A stretch of 64,000 bases of DNA from Komarekiella atlantica HA4396-MV6 (GTDB lineage Bacteria; Cyanobacteriota; Cyanobacteriia; Cyanobacteriales; Nostocaceae). Positions within the stretch are counted from its first letter, which is position 1; each line of letters begins with the position of its first letter. A program made the translations under genes and the position numbers. Positions 47,416-56,994 of this stretch are shown here, in pieces. The DNA lies in NCBI GenBank assembly GCA_019359395.1, contig JAHHHK010000002.1, positions 62,001-126,000 on the forward strand, in the 5' to 3' direction. The notes under the pieces were generated by a model. The model saw nothing but the letters and a program-made list of their open reading frames with translations, did not search any database and had not been told where the DNA came from.

Positions 47416-48306
47416 ATGAAAGCCGAAAAACTGCAATGGTTACAAACAACCTTACAGCTTAAAGGTTCAGTGACAAGAGCCATTTACAAACATGTTATCT
47501 GGTGTGGAGCTTTTGGTTTTTTAATTTCTATATTACACCATTTTCGATTACCCGTATCTCAACCTATTTTAGGAAGCGTTATTCCCAGTATTGTTTTAGG
47601 TTTATTGCTGGTGTTTCGCACGAATACTGCTTATGAGCGGTTTTGGGAAGGCAGAAAATGTTGGGGTTCTATAGTAAATAATGTCCGAAATTTAGCACGA
47701 CAAATTTGGGTATCAGTGGATGAAATATCTCTAGAGGATAGAAAAAATAAAATTACAGCATTAAATTTGTTGGTAGCTTTCGCTGTCACAACTAAACTGC
47801 ATTTGCGAGGAGAAACTGTAACTAGCGAGTTAGAAGAATTAATGCCGTCTTCTATGTACGTCAAACTGAAGATTATGAATAATCCTCCCATAGAAGTTGC
47901 TTTTTGGATAGGAGATTATTTACAGCAGCAATATAAGCGCAATTGTCTCAACAGTTACCAATTAACATCTATGCAAGAATTATTGAATAATCTTGTGGAT
48001 AACTTAGGTGCTTGTGAGCGGATTTTAAAAACACCTATGCCGCTCGCTTATGCCATCCATCTTAAACAATTGTTAATACTATATTGTTTTTTATTACCGT
48101 TTCAAATAGTGAATAGTCTCGGCTGGTGGACAGCTATAATTGCTGCTTTGGTTGGTTTTACAGTGTTTGGCATTGAGGCGATCGGCTTGGAAATAGAAAA
48201 TCCCTTCGGTTATGATGCCAATGACTTACCCTTAGATGCAATCTGCAACACAATGAAACGCAATATAGATGATTTAACTAGTTTGACTCCTAGTGTTAAA
48301 TTATAA
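47416..48306 (+). CDS. Bestrophin-family ion channel
   Basis: 296 residues. Bestrophin motifs FRTNTAYERFWEGRKCWG (residues about 69-86), TPMPLAYAIHLKQLLILYCFLLPF and IGLEIENPFGYDANDLPLD (near residue 260). Four hydrophobic segments. Bacterial bestrophins form pentameric channels; in phototrophs related proteins pass chloride or bicarbonate at the thylakoid. Ion preference here is unknown. Confidence 0.9.
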   Translation: MKAEKLQWLQTTLQLKGSVTRAIYKHVIWCGAFGFLISILHHFRLPVSQPILGSVIPSIVLGLLLVFRTNTAYERFWEGRKCWGSIVNNVRNLARQIWVSVDEISLEDRKNKITALNLLVAFAVTTKLHLRGETVTSELEELMPSSMYVKLKIMNNPPIEVAFWIGDYLQQQYKRNCLNSYQLTSMQELLNNLVDNLGACERILKTPMPLAYAIHLKQLLILYCFLLPFQIVNSLGWWTAIIAALVGFTVFGIEAIGLEIENPFGYDANDLPLDAICNTMKRNIDDLTSLTPSVKL

Positions 48307-48355
48307 ACAAAAAATATAGAAGTAAAGTATGTATTGCAATTCATTCTTGTAGAAT

Positions 48356-48847
48356 TTAAAATACTTCTTGAACAAACTGATCGTATCGTTTTTCATTAAA
48401 AAGTCTGGAAAGTACTAAGGCTTTATCTTCTGCTAGAGGATATTTATTTTCTTCATCAAGTTCACTCTTTTTTACATCTACTGCTACTAAATATTTAACA
48501 GCTTTCTGAGAAAGTGCTGCAATATTACGGTAGTAAGCTAATAATGAGGAGTGTTCTCGAATTAACCTAGGATGGCAAAATACCTGAATTAGTTGCAACT
48601 TAGGATGCTCATTGACGTAGGTGAATGCTTCTTCCCCAATACCTCAGTTTGACCAATTTTCCCAACTGTATAAATGATTGACAGCTAGTAGTGCATCAAT
48701 TTTTGTTCGCAAGGATAGGGTTTTGTATTCTTTAAGCTTGCGATAGAAAAAAGTTGAACGCAAGCGATAGTTTATACGATGTGCCTCAATTAACAGATTT
48801 ATTTCATCTAATGGCAAAGTGCTTACTTTTCCCAAATATAAACGCAT
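48356..48847 (-). pseudogene. Fragment of a type II restriction endonuclease with an in-frame stop
   Basis: The frame starts at 48847 (MRLYLGKVSTLPLDEINLLI), meets a TGA at 48644-48646 after LYSWENWSN, and continues in the same frame (GIGEEAFTYVNEHPKLQLIQ, then VFCHPRLIREHSSLLAYYRN and IAALSQKAVKYL) to 48356. The second half resembles restriction endonucleases that accompany N4/N6 methylases, possibly the XcyI group (from memory). Only about 160 codons are present, so it is truncated as well as interrupted. Confidence 0.55.
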
Positions 48848-48889
48848 TTACGTAGTTCTGTTCGACCATGATTTCCTATTTGCTGGCTA

Positions 48890-49438
48890 CTATTGCCTTT
48901 TCCTCGCCCTAATATCCAAATATATCTGGCAATAAGATATATAACCGATTAGTTGCTCCTCGTTGAATGAAGAAAAAGCTCCACGAGTAATTGCCAAATA
49001 ATTAAATCTAAAACATTGATCATAATAATCTTTAAAATTTAATTTTTGTAATTTCTAAATTACAAAATTAAATGATTCTGCATTCATTTTCTGAGCTATA
49101 ATTCGAGCTTGTGTAGCAAAAATACCGACAGGTAACAGTTCAATTCCAGTAGTCTGCCAACCCAACGAACTTGCAGCAAATAGGGATGAACCAACTCCTG
49201 AAAATGGGTCTATCAAAATACCTGGTTCTGGCTTTAATGCTTGAAGAAGATAGGTAACTAGACGTTCTGAAAATCCTTCCTTATATTTGAACCAAGAAGA
49301 AAATGGAGCTTGTTTATTATCCTGGTAGCTAACTAAAGTTCTATCTAAATAAGGATTGTGAATAATCTTGGACTTAAATTTCTCGTAAAGAGTAGTTCTT
49401 TGAATTGAAGAAGAAACAATTTGCATAGAGTTGTTCAA
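48890..49438 (-). pseudogene. Truncated DNA methyltransferase of a decayed restriction-modification system
   Basis: The first 127 codons contain the SAM-binding motif ILIDPFSGVGSSLFAASSLGW followed by TGIELLPVGIFATQARIIAQ, typical of N4/N6 DNA methylases. A TAG at 49055-49057 interrupts the frame. The same frame continues with FRFNYLAITRGAFSSFNEEQ and LIGYISYCQIYL to a double stop at 48890. The catalytic (D/N/S)PP(Y/W) part is missing. The adjoining endonuclease fragment lies 43 bp downstream in the same direction. Confidence 0.75.
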
Positions 49439-49617
49439 TACTGAATAGCTATCTTTAATTAGATTAATATGTTTTATTTTATTGCTATTATTTATTAATT
49501 GTTTCTAATCTAAAATAACTAAACTTTTTTATTAAAAAATACTTTAATTATTAAATTAAAATGACTTGTTCAAGGATTTAAGTTTTAAGCTTTGATTCTC
49601 TATGAGATACTAAAGTT

Positions 49618-50475
49618 TTATAATCGCCGAATACTATGTTCCAAACCTTCGCATATACCTGTGAGAAAATCTAAATCTAAAGTGGCAATGGTATCACTAG
49701 GTTTGTGATAGTTTGGATTCCGTAAAAATGCTGTATCTGTCACCATAATTGCCGGATAGCCTGCATCCCAAAATGGCGCATGATCGCTTAATCTTGTCTG
49801 ACTAACTATTAAACCTCTATTCGATACTGGTAGCCACTGACTAGGTATGCCAACTTTGCGAATACTACGGCTAATCCCAATTAAGTCACGAATTGTCCGC
49901 AAATTGCCAATTAAACTAATAAAATCACCGCGATTTGGGTAAAAGCGTTCTAGAGGGGGCGGATAACTTTGAGAGCCAGGGTTAGAATCACGATAGCCAA
50001 GCATTTCTAAGGAGATCATTAAACGTAGCGGTTGTTTTTGTTGACGCAATAAGGCTGCATAGTCAGCGCTACCTAGTAAGCCGTATTCTTCCATATCAAA
50101 AGCAACTAGTCGCAAGGGATATTTTGCTGGTTCGTCGGCAAACTTCCTTGCCAATTCCAGCAATACTGCTACACCTGTAGCATTATCATCAGCGCCAGGT
50201 GTTCCGGGTACAGCATCATAGTGAGCACCAATTAAAATTAGTGGCAAATCTGGCTTTTGCTGTTCAGCCTGAGAAGGTAAATTTAAGATGAGATTTTTAC
50301 AAGTTTTGCTCCCTACTAGAAAGGTGTGGATTTCCACACTTCCCCATTGTGCAAATTGTTGACGGATGTATTCTTGAACAAAAAAATGTCCAGCCGTCGC
50401 CATGTAGGGATCGCGTTCTCGCACAATCTCAATCAGATGAGTTCGTAATCGCTCTTTTAAATTCAAATGTTTCAA
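49618..50475 (-). CDS. M28-family zinc aminopeptidase-like protein
   Basis: 285 residues. M28 metal ligands appear in order: GAHYDAVPGTPGADDNATGVAVLLE (His and Asp), FDMEEYGLLGSADYA (Glu-Glu) and the C-terminal YHKPSDT (His). Such enzymes remove N-terminal residues from peptides or act as glutaminyl cyclases. No signal peptide or membrane segment, so it is probably cytoplasmic. Single gene. Confidence 0.88.
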   Translation of the reverse strand: MKHLNLKERLRTHLIEIVRERDPYMATAGHFFVQEYIRQQFAQWGSVEIHTFLVGSKTCKNLILNLPSQAEQQKPDLPLILIGAHYDAVPGTPGADDNATGVAVLLELARKFADEPAKYPLRLVAFDMEEYGLLGSADYAALLRQQKQPLRLMISLEMLGYRDSNPGSQSYPPPLERFYPNRGDFISLIGNLRTIRDLIGISRSIRKVGIPSQWLPVSNRGLIVSQTRLSDHAPFWDAGYPAIMVTDTAFLRNPNYHKPSDTIATLDLDFLTGICEGLEHSIRRL

Positions 50476-50786
50476 ATAGTCCCAATATAATCTTTTTCAG
50501 ACAAGAGGGAAAAAAAGGGCATAGTGTTATTGGGCTGTGTTTGCCAACTGTTTAGATATAGTGAATTAAATTCATTGGACTACAAGAGTTAATGCTGCTG
50601 AGGCACACCAACCATCGTCAATGTTATCCTAGTCTTGCAACTAGCTCCTCAAACTTAAATTATTCTATTTGGCCTTAATTGATGATTATCATACCATTGA
50701 GGCGTTTTCATTCTGTAGTACAAAGCTAGAGATAGTCCCGCCCAATCATAATAAATTTATAAGACACGCTAGGAGAAGAGTAACGC
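50476..50786. other. Intergenic region carrying the dnaK promoter
   Basis: Holds the start-proximal region of the divergent M28 peptidase gene and the promoter of dnaK. I do not see a CIRCE operator (TTAGCACTC-N9-GAGTGCTAA). AGGAG lies 11 bases before the dnaK ATG. Confidence 0.4.
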
Positions 50787-52913
50787 ATGGGCAAGGTAGT
50801 CGGCATCGACTTGGGTACAACCAACTCAGTAGTCGCCGTAATGGAGGGTGGCAAGCCGGTGGTGATTGCCAATGCAGAAGGAATGCGAACAACCCCCTCC
50901 GTAGTTGGTTTCAGCAAAGAAGGTGAAAGAGTAGTTGGGCAAATGGCACGGCGACAAACCGTCCTCAACCCACAAAATACATTTTTCGCAGTTAAACGCT
51001 TCATTGGGCGCAAGTATGGCGAACTTAGTCCAGATTCAAAGCGTATACCCTACACCATTCGTAAGGACGAAGTCGGTAATATTAAAATTGCCTGTCCCCG
51101 CCTCAATAAGGATTTCGCCCCAGAAGAAATTTCGGCAATGGTGCTCAAAAAATTAGCAGATGATGCTAGTCGCTACTTGGGTGAACCAGTAACAGGGGCA
51201 GTCATTACGGTTCCAGCTTATTTTAACGATTCCCAGCGGCAGGCAACCCGCGATGCTGGTAGAATTGCTGGGTTAGAGGTGTTGCGGATTCTCAATGAAC
51301 CTACCGCTGCATCTTTGGCTTACGGATTAGATCGTGGTGATACGGAAACCATTTTAGTATTTGACTTGGGTGGTGGCACTTTTGACGTGTCGATTCTAGA
51401 AGTTGGCGATGGCATATTTGAAGTCAAAGCTACTAGTGGAGATACTCAACTTGGTGGTAATGACTTTGACAAAAAAATAGTAGATTGGTTGGCAGAGCAA
51501 TTTCTGGAAACTGAAGGAATAGATTTAAGACGCGATCGCCAAGCTTTACAACGTCTAATGGAAGCGGCAGAAAAAGCTAAAATTGAACTTTCTGCTGTCA
51601 GCATAACCGATATTAACTTACCCTTCATCACCGCCACTGAAGATGGCCCTAAACATCTAGAAACTCGCTTGACTCGTTCCCAGTTTGAAGGCTTGTGCGT
51701 TGACTTGGTAGGGCGATTGCGGACACCAGTTAAAAGGGCGTTGAAAGATGCTGGTATGTCACCCGCAGACATTGAAGAAGTCGTGCTAGTTGGCGGTTCC
51801 ACACGGATGCCAATGGTAAAGCAGCTAGTGCGGGATTTAATTGGCACAGAACCCAATGAAAACGTCAACCCCGATGAAGTGGTGGGAGTGGGTGCAGCAA
51901 TTCAAGCAGGCATTCTCGCTGGCGAACTCAAAGATGTGTTGCTTTTAGATGTCACGCCTTTGTCTTTGGGCTTAGAAACCATTGGCGGTGTGATGAAAAA
52001 ACTTCTTCCTCGCAACACCACCATACCAGTACGCCGCTCTGATATTTTTTCTACGTCCGAAAATAACCAAAATACTGTGGAAATCCACGTAGTTCAGGGT
52101 GAGCGGGAAATGGCAGCAAATAACAAGTCTTTAGGGCGTTTCAAGCTGTATGGCATTCCGCCTGCTCCTAGAGGAGTTCCACAGATTCAGGTATCCTTTG
52201 ATATCGATGCTAATGGCATTTTACAGGTAACAGCCCTGGATAGAACCACTGGTAGAGAACAGAGTATCACCATTCAAGGCGCTTCCACTTTGAACGAGTC
52301 GGAAGTGAATCGGATGATTCAAGATGCCCAAAAATATGCCGAAGTTGACCGGGAACGCAAAGAAAGGATAGAAAAGCGTACTCGTTCTGAGGGATTAATT
52401 TTTCAGGCAGAACGACAACTTAGAGAAGTGGCGCTGGAATTTGGGATGCAGTTTGCCCGCAACCGCCGCCAACGAATTGATAATATTTGCCAGGAACTAC
52501 GAGAAAGTCTCAAGCAAAATGACGATCGCGGTATTGACCAAGCTTACGCCGACCTGCAAGATGCTCTGTATGAGCTAAATCGGGAAGTTCGTCAGTATTA
52601 TGCTGAGGACGAAGAAGATGACTTGCTTGGTACTATCCGTGACATCTTTACTGGTGGCGATAAAGAACGAGAACGCGAATCTCCCAGAGATACATACCGA
52701 GAACGCGATTCTTATGGGAGGGACTATAACAGCCGGGATTACAACAGCCGGGATTACAACAGCCGGGATTACAACAGCCGGGATTATAACAGCCGGGATT
52801 ATAACAGCAGAGACTATGACAAAGATAGTCGTTCCTCTTCCTATGACAACCGTTCTTCTCGCAAATCTCGTCCAAGCTACCAGGATAACTGGGATGATGA
52901 CGATGATTGGTAG
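50787..52913 (+). CDS. dnaK: Chaperone protein DnaK (Hsp70) with a repeat-rich tail
   Basis: 708 residues. ATPase signatures [33 protein letters not shown] and [16 protein letters not shown]; substrate domain [17 protein letters not shown]. The C-terminal 75 residues diverge from standard DnaK: acidic EDEEDDLL, then six tandem 15-bp units (52722-52811) giving DYNSR repeats, then DDDDDW. Cyanobacteria have several DnaKs, and one class has long charged tails like this. The J-protein at 53217 is a likely co-chaperone. Confidence 0.96.
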   Translation: MGKVVGIDLGTTNSVVAVMEGGKPVVIANAEGMRTTPSVVGFSKEGERVVGQMARRQTVLNPQNTFFAVKRFIGRKYGELSPDSKRIPYTIRKDEVGNIKIACPRLNKDFAPEEISAMVLKKLADDASRYLGEPVTGAVITVPAYFNDSQRQATRDAGRIAGLEVLRILNEPTAASLAYGLDRGDTETILVFDLGGGTFDVSILEVGDGIFEVKATSGDTQLGGNDFDKKIVDWLAEQFLETEGIDLRRDRQALQRLMEAAEKAKIELSAVSITDINLPFITATEDGPKHLETRLTRSQFEGLCVDLVGRLRTPVKRALKDAGMSPADIEEVVLVGGSTRMPMVKQLVRDLIGTEPNENVNPDEVVGVGAAIQAGILAGELKDVLLLDVTPLSLGLETIGGVMKKLLPRNTTIPVRRSDIFSTSENNQNTVEIHVVQGEREMAANNKSLGRFKLYGIPPAPRGVPQIQVSFDIDANGILQVTALDRTTGREQSITIQGASTLNESEVNRMIQDAQKYAEVDRERKERIEKRTRSEGLIFQAERQLREVALEFGMQFARNRRQRIDNICQELRESLKQNDDRGIDQAYADLQDALYELNREVRQYYAEDEEDDLLGTIRDIFTGGDKERERESPRDTYRERDSYGRDYNSRDYNSRDYNSRDYNSRDYNSRDYNSRDYDKDSRSSSYDNRSSRKSRPSYQDNWDDDDDW
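52722..52811 (+). repeat. Six 15-bp tandem repeats coding for DYNSR in dnaK
   Basis: GATTACAACAGCCGG units in perfect 15-bp register, with synonymous differences only until the last copy. They extend the disordered C-terminal tail and are likely to vary in number between strains. Confidence 0.95.
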
Positions 52914-52926
52914 CAGTACTCGTGAA

Positions 52927-52950
52927 TGGGCGGTAAATAAATACCGCCCA
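52927..52950 (+). terminator. TGGGCGGTA hairpin after dnaK
   Basis: Perfect 9-bp stem TGGGCGGTA / TACCGCCCA with an AATAAA loop, 14 bp after the dnaK stop. No T-run follows, so termination may be partial. The rest of the gap to 53216 shows no further feature. Confidence 0.5.
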
Positions 52951-53216
52951 GACCCCATTGCACAAGTCTGGTAGTCTGAAAAAAATAATTAAATTGATTC
53001 GGAATTAGGACTCGGTAATCAGTAAAAGAGTTAATAATATAAGTCTTTTAAGTTGTAGCTCATTATCAAAATCCCTAAATTTCTGTTCGTCATAAAGCCC
53101 TTTAGACACAGATTCGCCTAACACGTAGCGTCAACTACAGGAGAAGACAAACCATTGCCAAAAGTCAAACAAGAGACTTTTCTTAAAACTAAATTCTAAA
53201 GTTAAATAACTGAACT

Positions 53217-54224
53217 ATGCAAAATTTGCAGAATTTTCGCGATTATTACGAGATTTTGGGAGTATCTAAAGACGCCTCCAATGAGGAAATTAAGAAGGTA
53301 TATCGGCGGTTAGCACGACAGTATCATCCTGACCTAAATCCAGGAAACAAAGAAGCAGAGGAAAAATTTAAGGTTGTGGGTCAAGCTTATGAAGTTCTTT
53401 CTGACCCAGGACGCCGAGCACAGTACGACCAGTTTAGCCGCTACTGGAAGCAACAAGGCTTTGCTGGCAAACAAACGACGCCACGGGGCAAAGGAGCCTG
53501 GGGGGTAGATAATCGCGCTAACGGTCGCACCAGCACTCAGGAGGTAGACCCTGGACAGTTTTCCAACTTTGAGGACTTTATCAATCAAGTCATTGGTGTA
53601 GGTGGTCGTAAAGCAAGTAAAAACGGCACAAATCCTGCTAGCAGCACCAAAGAAGATCCGTTTCGTTCCACCAATACAAAAGTTCAATATACAGTCAACC
53701 CCCGCCCTACCCGTCGTGATATCGAAGCCAGATTGACCCTACCACTGGAAAAAGCTTATCAAGGTGGTAGTGAACGCATTCGCTTGGAAGATGGGCGATC
53801 GCTAGAAGTTAATATGCCTTCAGGTATGGTAACAGGTCAAACTATCCGTCTGCGGAACCAAGGCATTGGCGGCGGCGACCTATACTTAAAAATTACCGTT
53901 GAGCCGCATCCATTGTTTAAGCTAGAAGGCTCTAATATATTTTGCCAAGTACCAGTTACTCCCACTGAAGCAGTCTTAGGCGGACAAGTAGAAGCCCCTA
54001 CTCTCGACGGGCCAGTAAAAATGACAATTCCCTCAGGAGTGAGGTCTGGTCAAAGACTTCGTCTAGCGAATAAAGGCTATCCCAGCGAGAACGGTAAACG
54101 TGGCGATCAATTAGTAGAAATTCAGATAGTTACACCTAAAAGTATTAGCAGCGAAGAACGGGAACTTTACGAAAAATTGCGGCAAATTGAAACCTTTAAA
54201 CCCCGCGCTGATTTATTGGGTTAG
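53217..54224 (+). CDS. DnaJ/CbpA-type co-chaperone
   Basis: 335 residues. J-domain at 8-72 with the HPD motif in [22 protein letters not shown], a Gly/Asn/Ser-rich linker (about 80-165), and a DnaJ C-terminal substrate-binding domain (about 170-325: [38 protein letters not shown]). No zinc-finger region, so it is class II like CbpA. Located 300 bp after dnaK, consistent with partnership. Confidence 0.92.
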   Translation: MQNLQNFRDYYEILGVSKDASNEEIKKVYRRLARQYHPDLNPGNKEAEEKFKVVGQAYEVLSDPGRRAQYDQFSRYWKQQGFAGKQTTPRGKGAWGVDNRANGRTSTQEVDPGQFSNFEDFINQVIGVGGRKASKNGTNPASSTKEDPFRSTNTKVQYTVNPRPTRRDIEARLTLPLEKAYQGGSERIRLEDGRSLEVNMPSGMVTGQTIRLRNQGIGGGDLYLKITVEPHPLFKLEGSNIFCQVPVTPTEAVLGGQVEAPTLDGPVKMTIPSGVRSGQRLRLANKGYPSENGKRGDQLVEIQIVTPKSISSEERELYEKLRQIETFKPRADLLG

Positions 54225-54304
54225 ACTCTCATACTAATTCACGATTAAGACACATGGAAAAAGGCTTGCTCAAGCGCTTTCTAATACATTGCCAAGTTTA
54301 TTAA

Positions 54305-54418
54305 TTTTGGATAATTGATGAAGAAAAATTTCAACAGTTTGTAGAATATCTTGATGCACCGCCCTCTGCTAAAGAAAATCTGCGGAAATTACTGATAACT
54401 TCTTCGCTGTGGGATTAA
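54305..54418 (+). pseudogene. C-terminal remnant of a DUF1778/TacA-type antitoxin
   Basis: The frame ...DEEKFQQFVEYLDAPPSAKE, then NLRKLLITSSLWD and a stop, matches the C-terminus of DUF1778 antitoxins (pattern F..F...LD.PP...E.LR.LL). The ribbon-helix-helix start is missing and an in-frame stop (54302) precedes it, so it is a scar. It lies 260 bp upstream of the CHAT-toxin pair. Confidence 0.6.
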
Positions 54419-54489
54419 GAGTGGTCAGTAATTCAAACTTCAAAATTGAAGCTTCTTGATGTAATCCACGTTAATTACCTTATGAATAA

Positions 54490-54530
54490 AAAAATCCTGC
54501 TCTCATCTGAAAACTAGAGCAGGATTTTGT
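54490..54530. terminator. AAAATCCTGCTCT hairpin
   Basis: 13-base arms AAAATCCTGCTCT and AGAGCAGGATTTT around a 12-base loop, preceded by an A-run. It can terminate in both directions and isolates the CHAT-toxin operon from the dnaK-dnaJ region. Confidence 0.75.
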
Positions 54531-54678
54531 CGTGCGTATAAGTGAATCTTGATATTAATTCTTTGAATGCTTTCGCAAGAGCAAAAATCCTTTGATATAA
54601 GGATTGCAGTTTTAATTTAAAGAGAATGATAGAAGGGGGGAGAATGAGCTGATATTTACCCTGCACAAGCTTAATTAG

Positions 54679-55533
54679 ATGAGAAATATCTTGTTTTTGG
54701 CAGCAAATCCCAGCCAGACAGCACGCTTAGATCTGGCTAGGGAATTCCGTGAAATTGAGCAAGCCTTGAGGTGTTCTAAGCACCGGGATCATTTTACACT
54801 ACATCAAAAGTGGGCGGTAACTACGACAGATCTTCGTCGCGCCTTGTTAGACTGCCAACCAGATATAGTTCATTTTTCTGGCCATGGAGCAGGAAAGCAC
54901 GGATTAATACTAGAAGATGAAACTGGAGGAGAACAGTTAGTAATAGGAGACGCATTAGCTGGACTATTTGGGATGTTTTCCAAGCCAAGGGAATGTGTGA
55001 TTCTAAATGCCTGTTATTCTGAATTTCAAGCAGAGGCAATTGTTCAAAATGTAGATTATGTAGTTGGCATGGATGATTCAATTGAAGACAGTGCGGCAAT
55101 TAAATTTGCCGTTGGTTTTTATGATGGACTGGCAGGATTCCAGCCGGGGTTCTGTGCAGGTTCACCCATAGAGTTTGCCTTCAATTTTGCTCGTAATGCA
55201 CTTCAGTTCTCACCTACTCAACACTACCAAACTCCAAAGCTAAAAAAGAATCGGAAAATAATTTTGGAAGAATGGGAATCCAGTCGCGCTTTTGAAAAGG
55301 TAAAGGCTTTGGGTAATGAGGCGATTCCATTTAAGCAAGCACTTTTAGAAGAAATCAAATCCAATCGCTTCTATAAAAATACGAAGCCGTTTGAAGATAA
55401 AGCAATTCCATTCAAGCCAATAGTTATAGAAGAAGAATTGGAATGTACTCGTCTTTATAAAGCTGTGGAGGCGTTTAAAAATGAGGCGATTCCATTCGAG
55501 CTAGCAATTGCTGAGATTGAAAAGGAGCGTTAA
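54679..55533 (+). CDS. CHAT-domain caspase-like protease with three C-terminal AIPF repeats
   Basis: 284 residues. Residues 1-180 form a short CHAT (caspase HetF-associated) domain: ILFLAANPSQTARLDLAREF, the catalytic His69 in DIVHFSGHG, Cys112 in VILNACYSEFQAEAIVQNVD, then YVVGMDDSIEDSAAIKFAVG. After HYQTPKLKKNRKI come three tandem repeats of 27-28 residues (197-223, 224-251, 252-278), each ending AIPF plus a short acidic helix (NEAIPFKQALLEEI, DKAIPFKPIVIEEE, NEAIPFELAIAEIE). The repeats look like the toxin-binding tail of small antitoxins. The stop codon TAA shares its last base with the ATG of a RelE/ParE-like toxin gene. I infer a protease-antitoxin fusion. The CHAT call is firm; the antitoxin role is a hypothesis. 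Confidence 0.85.
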   Translation: MRNILFLAANPSQTARLDLAREFREIEQALRCSKHRDHFTLHQKWAVTTTDLRRALLDCQPDIVHFSGHGAGKHGLILEDETGGEQLVIGDALAGLFGMFSKPRECVILNACYSEFQAEAIVQNVDYVVGMDDSIEDSAAIKFAVGFYDGLAGFQPGFCAGSPIEFAFNFARNALQFSPTQHYQTPKLKKNRKIILEEWESSRAFEKVKALGNEAIPFKQALLEEIKSNRFYKNTKPFEDKAIPFKPIVIEEELECTRLYKAVEAFKNEAIPFELAIAEIEKER

Positions 55534-55799
55534 TGTATACAATTTGGATTACACCTCACGCTCAAGGCCAGTTGCCAAGCTTATCTCGTCTTGTCTACAG
55601 ACAGGTTTGCATTCAGATTTCTCAGCTTAGACAAGATCCCAGACCATCACATTCTTTAGAAATATTGAACATTGATAGTGATGGACGGCGTATCTATGTG
55701 ATGACTAATTATCGTGTAATTTACGAAATTTACGATGGTGAAAAAATTATCATTGTATTGGATATCAGGTGTAAATCCGATCCTGCTGATGAAGGCTAA
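55533..55799 (+). CDS. RelE/ParE-superfamily toxin-like protein
   Basis: 88 residues with the compact RelE/ParE fold pattern: YTIWITPHAQGQLPSLSRLV (strand-helix), helix VCIQISQLRQDPRPSHSLEIL, strands GRRIYVMTNYRVIYEIYDG and KIIIVLDIRCKSD. The RVIYEIYD and arginine-containing C-terminal strand fit RelE-type mRNA interferases or ParE-type gyrase poisons; which is unclear. Translation is coupled (TAATG) to the CHAT gene, exactly where an antitoxin gene would normally be. Confidence 0.75.
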   Translation: MYTIWITPHAQGQLPSLSRLVYRQVCIQISQLRQDPRPSHSLEILNIDSDGRRIYVMTNYRVIYEIYDGEKIIIVLDIRCKSDPADEG

Positions 55800-56025
55800 G
55801 TAACAAATTGCATAAGTTCATAACGCCTTGAATTCAAACATTGCACCAAACTCTGCGTCCCTTTGCGTTTCCCCTGCGTCCCTCTGCGTTTAAATCCCAA
55901 TCTTCTTGATGCCAAGTTGTACTAAAGTAATTCTTAAAAATAGATATATAATGCAGTCCTTGCTCTAGACATCACCTGCTATGGCATTGAGAGGTTTACA
56001 ATATTAGAAAAAGCGCGATCGCAAG

Positions 56026-56580
56026 GTGACTCAAACAGCCGTGAATCACAATGGGGCAATGCCAAAACGCAGTGAACCCACTTATTACTCCCTGCTAGGA
56101 CTGCATCCCTCGGCATCGGTAATCGATATTCGTCGTGCTTATCGAGAACTGAGCAAACGTTATCATCCTGATACTACAGAGTTGTCTACTGCTGTTGCTA
56201 CTGCTAAATTTCAGCAAATAAACGAAGCCTACGCCACCCTTAGCAGTCCAGAACGGCGATTAAGCTACGATTTAAAAATTGGCTATTCCCGCTTTGGAGT
56301 AATTCAAGCACCCCCCGACTTGAACCATCCCGTCTCTCGTTCCCACGATTGGTCTAAATCAGCTTACCTCGATGCTAGCGATCGCCCCCTCTCCTCTGGC
56401 GAAATTTTTGTTTTGTTTATTCTATTGTTGACCTTTTTGGGTTGTCTGCTGCTAGCGATCGCTATTGGTTTAACTCGCGGTGATGCTGCCTTTCAAACGC
56501 AACTGCTGCAACCGCCTCCATTACAACAGCAGATTACTAACTTTTCGCCACCTACTACCCCAAGCGAAATTAAAGATTAA
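56026..56580 (+). CDS. Membrane-anchored J-domain protein
   Basis: 184 residues from a GTG start (ATG at 56059 is an alternative). J-domain with YYSLLGLHPSASVIDIRRAY and the HPD in SKRYHPDTTEL (residues about 20-85), a short linker, one strong C-terminal membrane helix (EIFVLFILLLTFLGCLLLAI, about 126-147) and a Pro/Gln-rich tail. It probably recruits an Hsp70 to a membrane. An isolated gene; dnaK lies 3 kb upstream. Confidence 0.85.
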   Translation: MTQTAVNHNGAMPKRSEPTYYSLLGLHPSASVIDIRRAYRELSKRYHPDTTELSTAVATAKFQQINEAYATLSSPERRLSYDLKIGYSRFGVIQAPPDLNHPVSRSHDWSKSAYLDASDRPLSSGEIFVLFILLLTFLGCLLLAIAIGLTRGDAAFQTQLLQPPPLQQQITNFSPPTTPSEIKD

Positions 56581-56631
56581 AATTAAAAAATATTTTTGTT
56601 AATTATTTCTAAGTAAAATTCCGTATTACTT

Positions 56632-56904
56632 ATGTCTTTTCTTCCCTCTGACACCCCCTTATATAACCATCCTCTGCCGCAAATTGAGCAATGGCTCAAA
56701 AACCAAGGCTGCCAACAAGATGAAACACAGCGGCATTGCTGGCACGTGCAGCGTCCCAGTTGGCAAGCTGAACTCTGGCTCGATATTGAGCAAATTATTG
56801 TGCGATACATCCAATCTGGAGAAGATGGGCAAGATATCCAACGCTCGTTCAAGTATTCCCTCAGTCGAGAAGACATAGAACAAGCCGTGTTTTCTGGCCC
56901 GTAA
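56632..56904 (+). CDS. DUF3143-family protein
   Basis: 90 residues. LPSDTPLYNHPLPQIEQWLK, then CWHVQRPSWQAELWLDIEQI and VFSGP at the end match the small cyanobacterial DUF3143 family, whose function is unknown. It follows the J-protein by 51 bp in the same direction and may share its transcript. Confidence 0.8.
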   Translation: MSFLPSDTPLYNHPLPQIEQWLKNQGCQQDETQRHCWHVQRPSWQAELWLDIEQIIVRYIQSGEDGQDIQRSFKYSLSREDIEQAVFSGP

Positions 56905-56994
56905 AAGAGGAGGGGCAGAGGGGCAGAGGGAGAAAATTTCTTCCCAGTCCCCATTGCCCCTTATCCCCAAAGGGGGCCCCGAGTTCCCCAATCC

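Noticed and set aside
50476-50786. CIRCE heat-shock operator upstream of dnaK
   Set aside because: No TTAGCACTC/GAGTGCTAA pair is present in the region.
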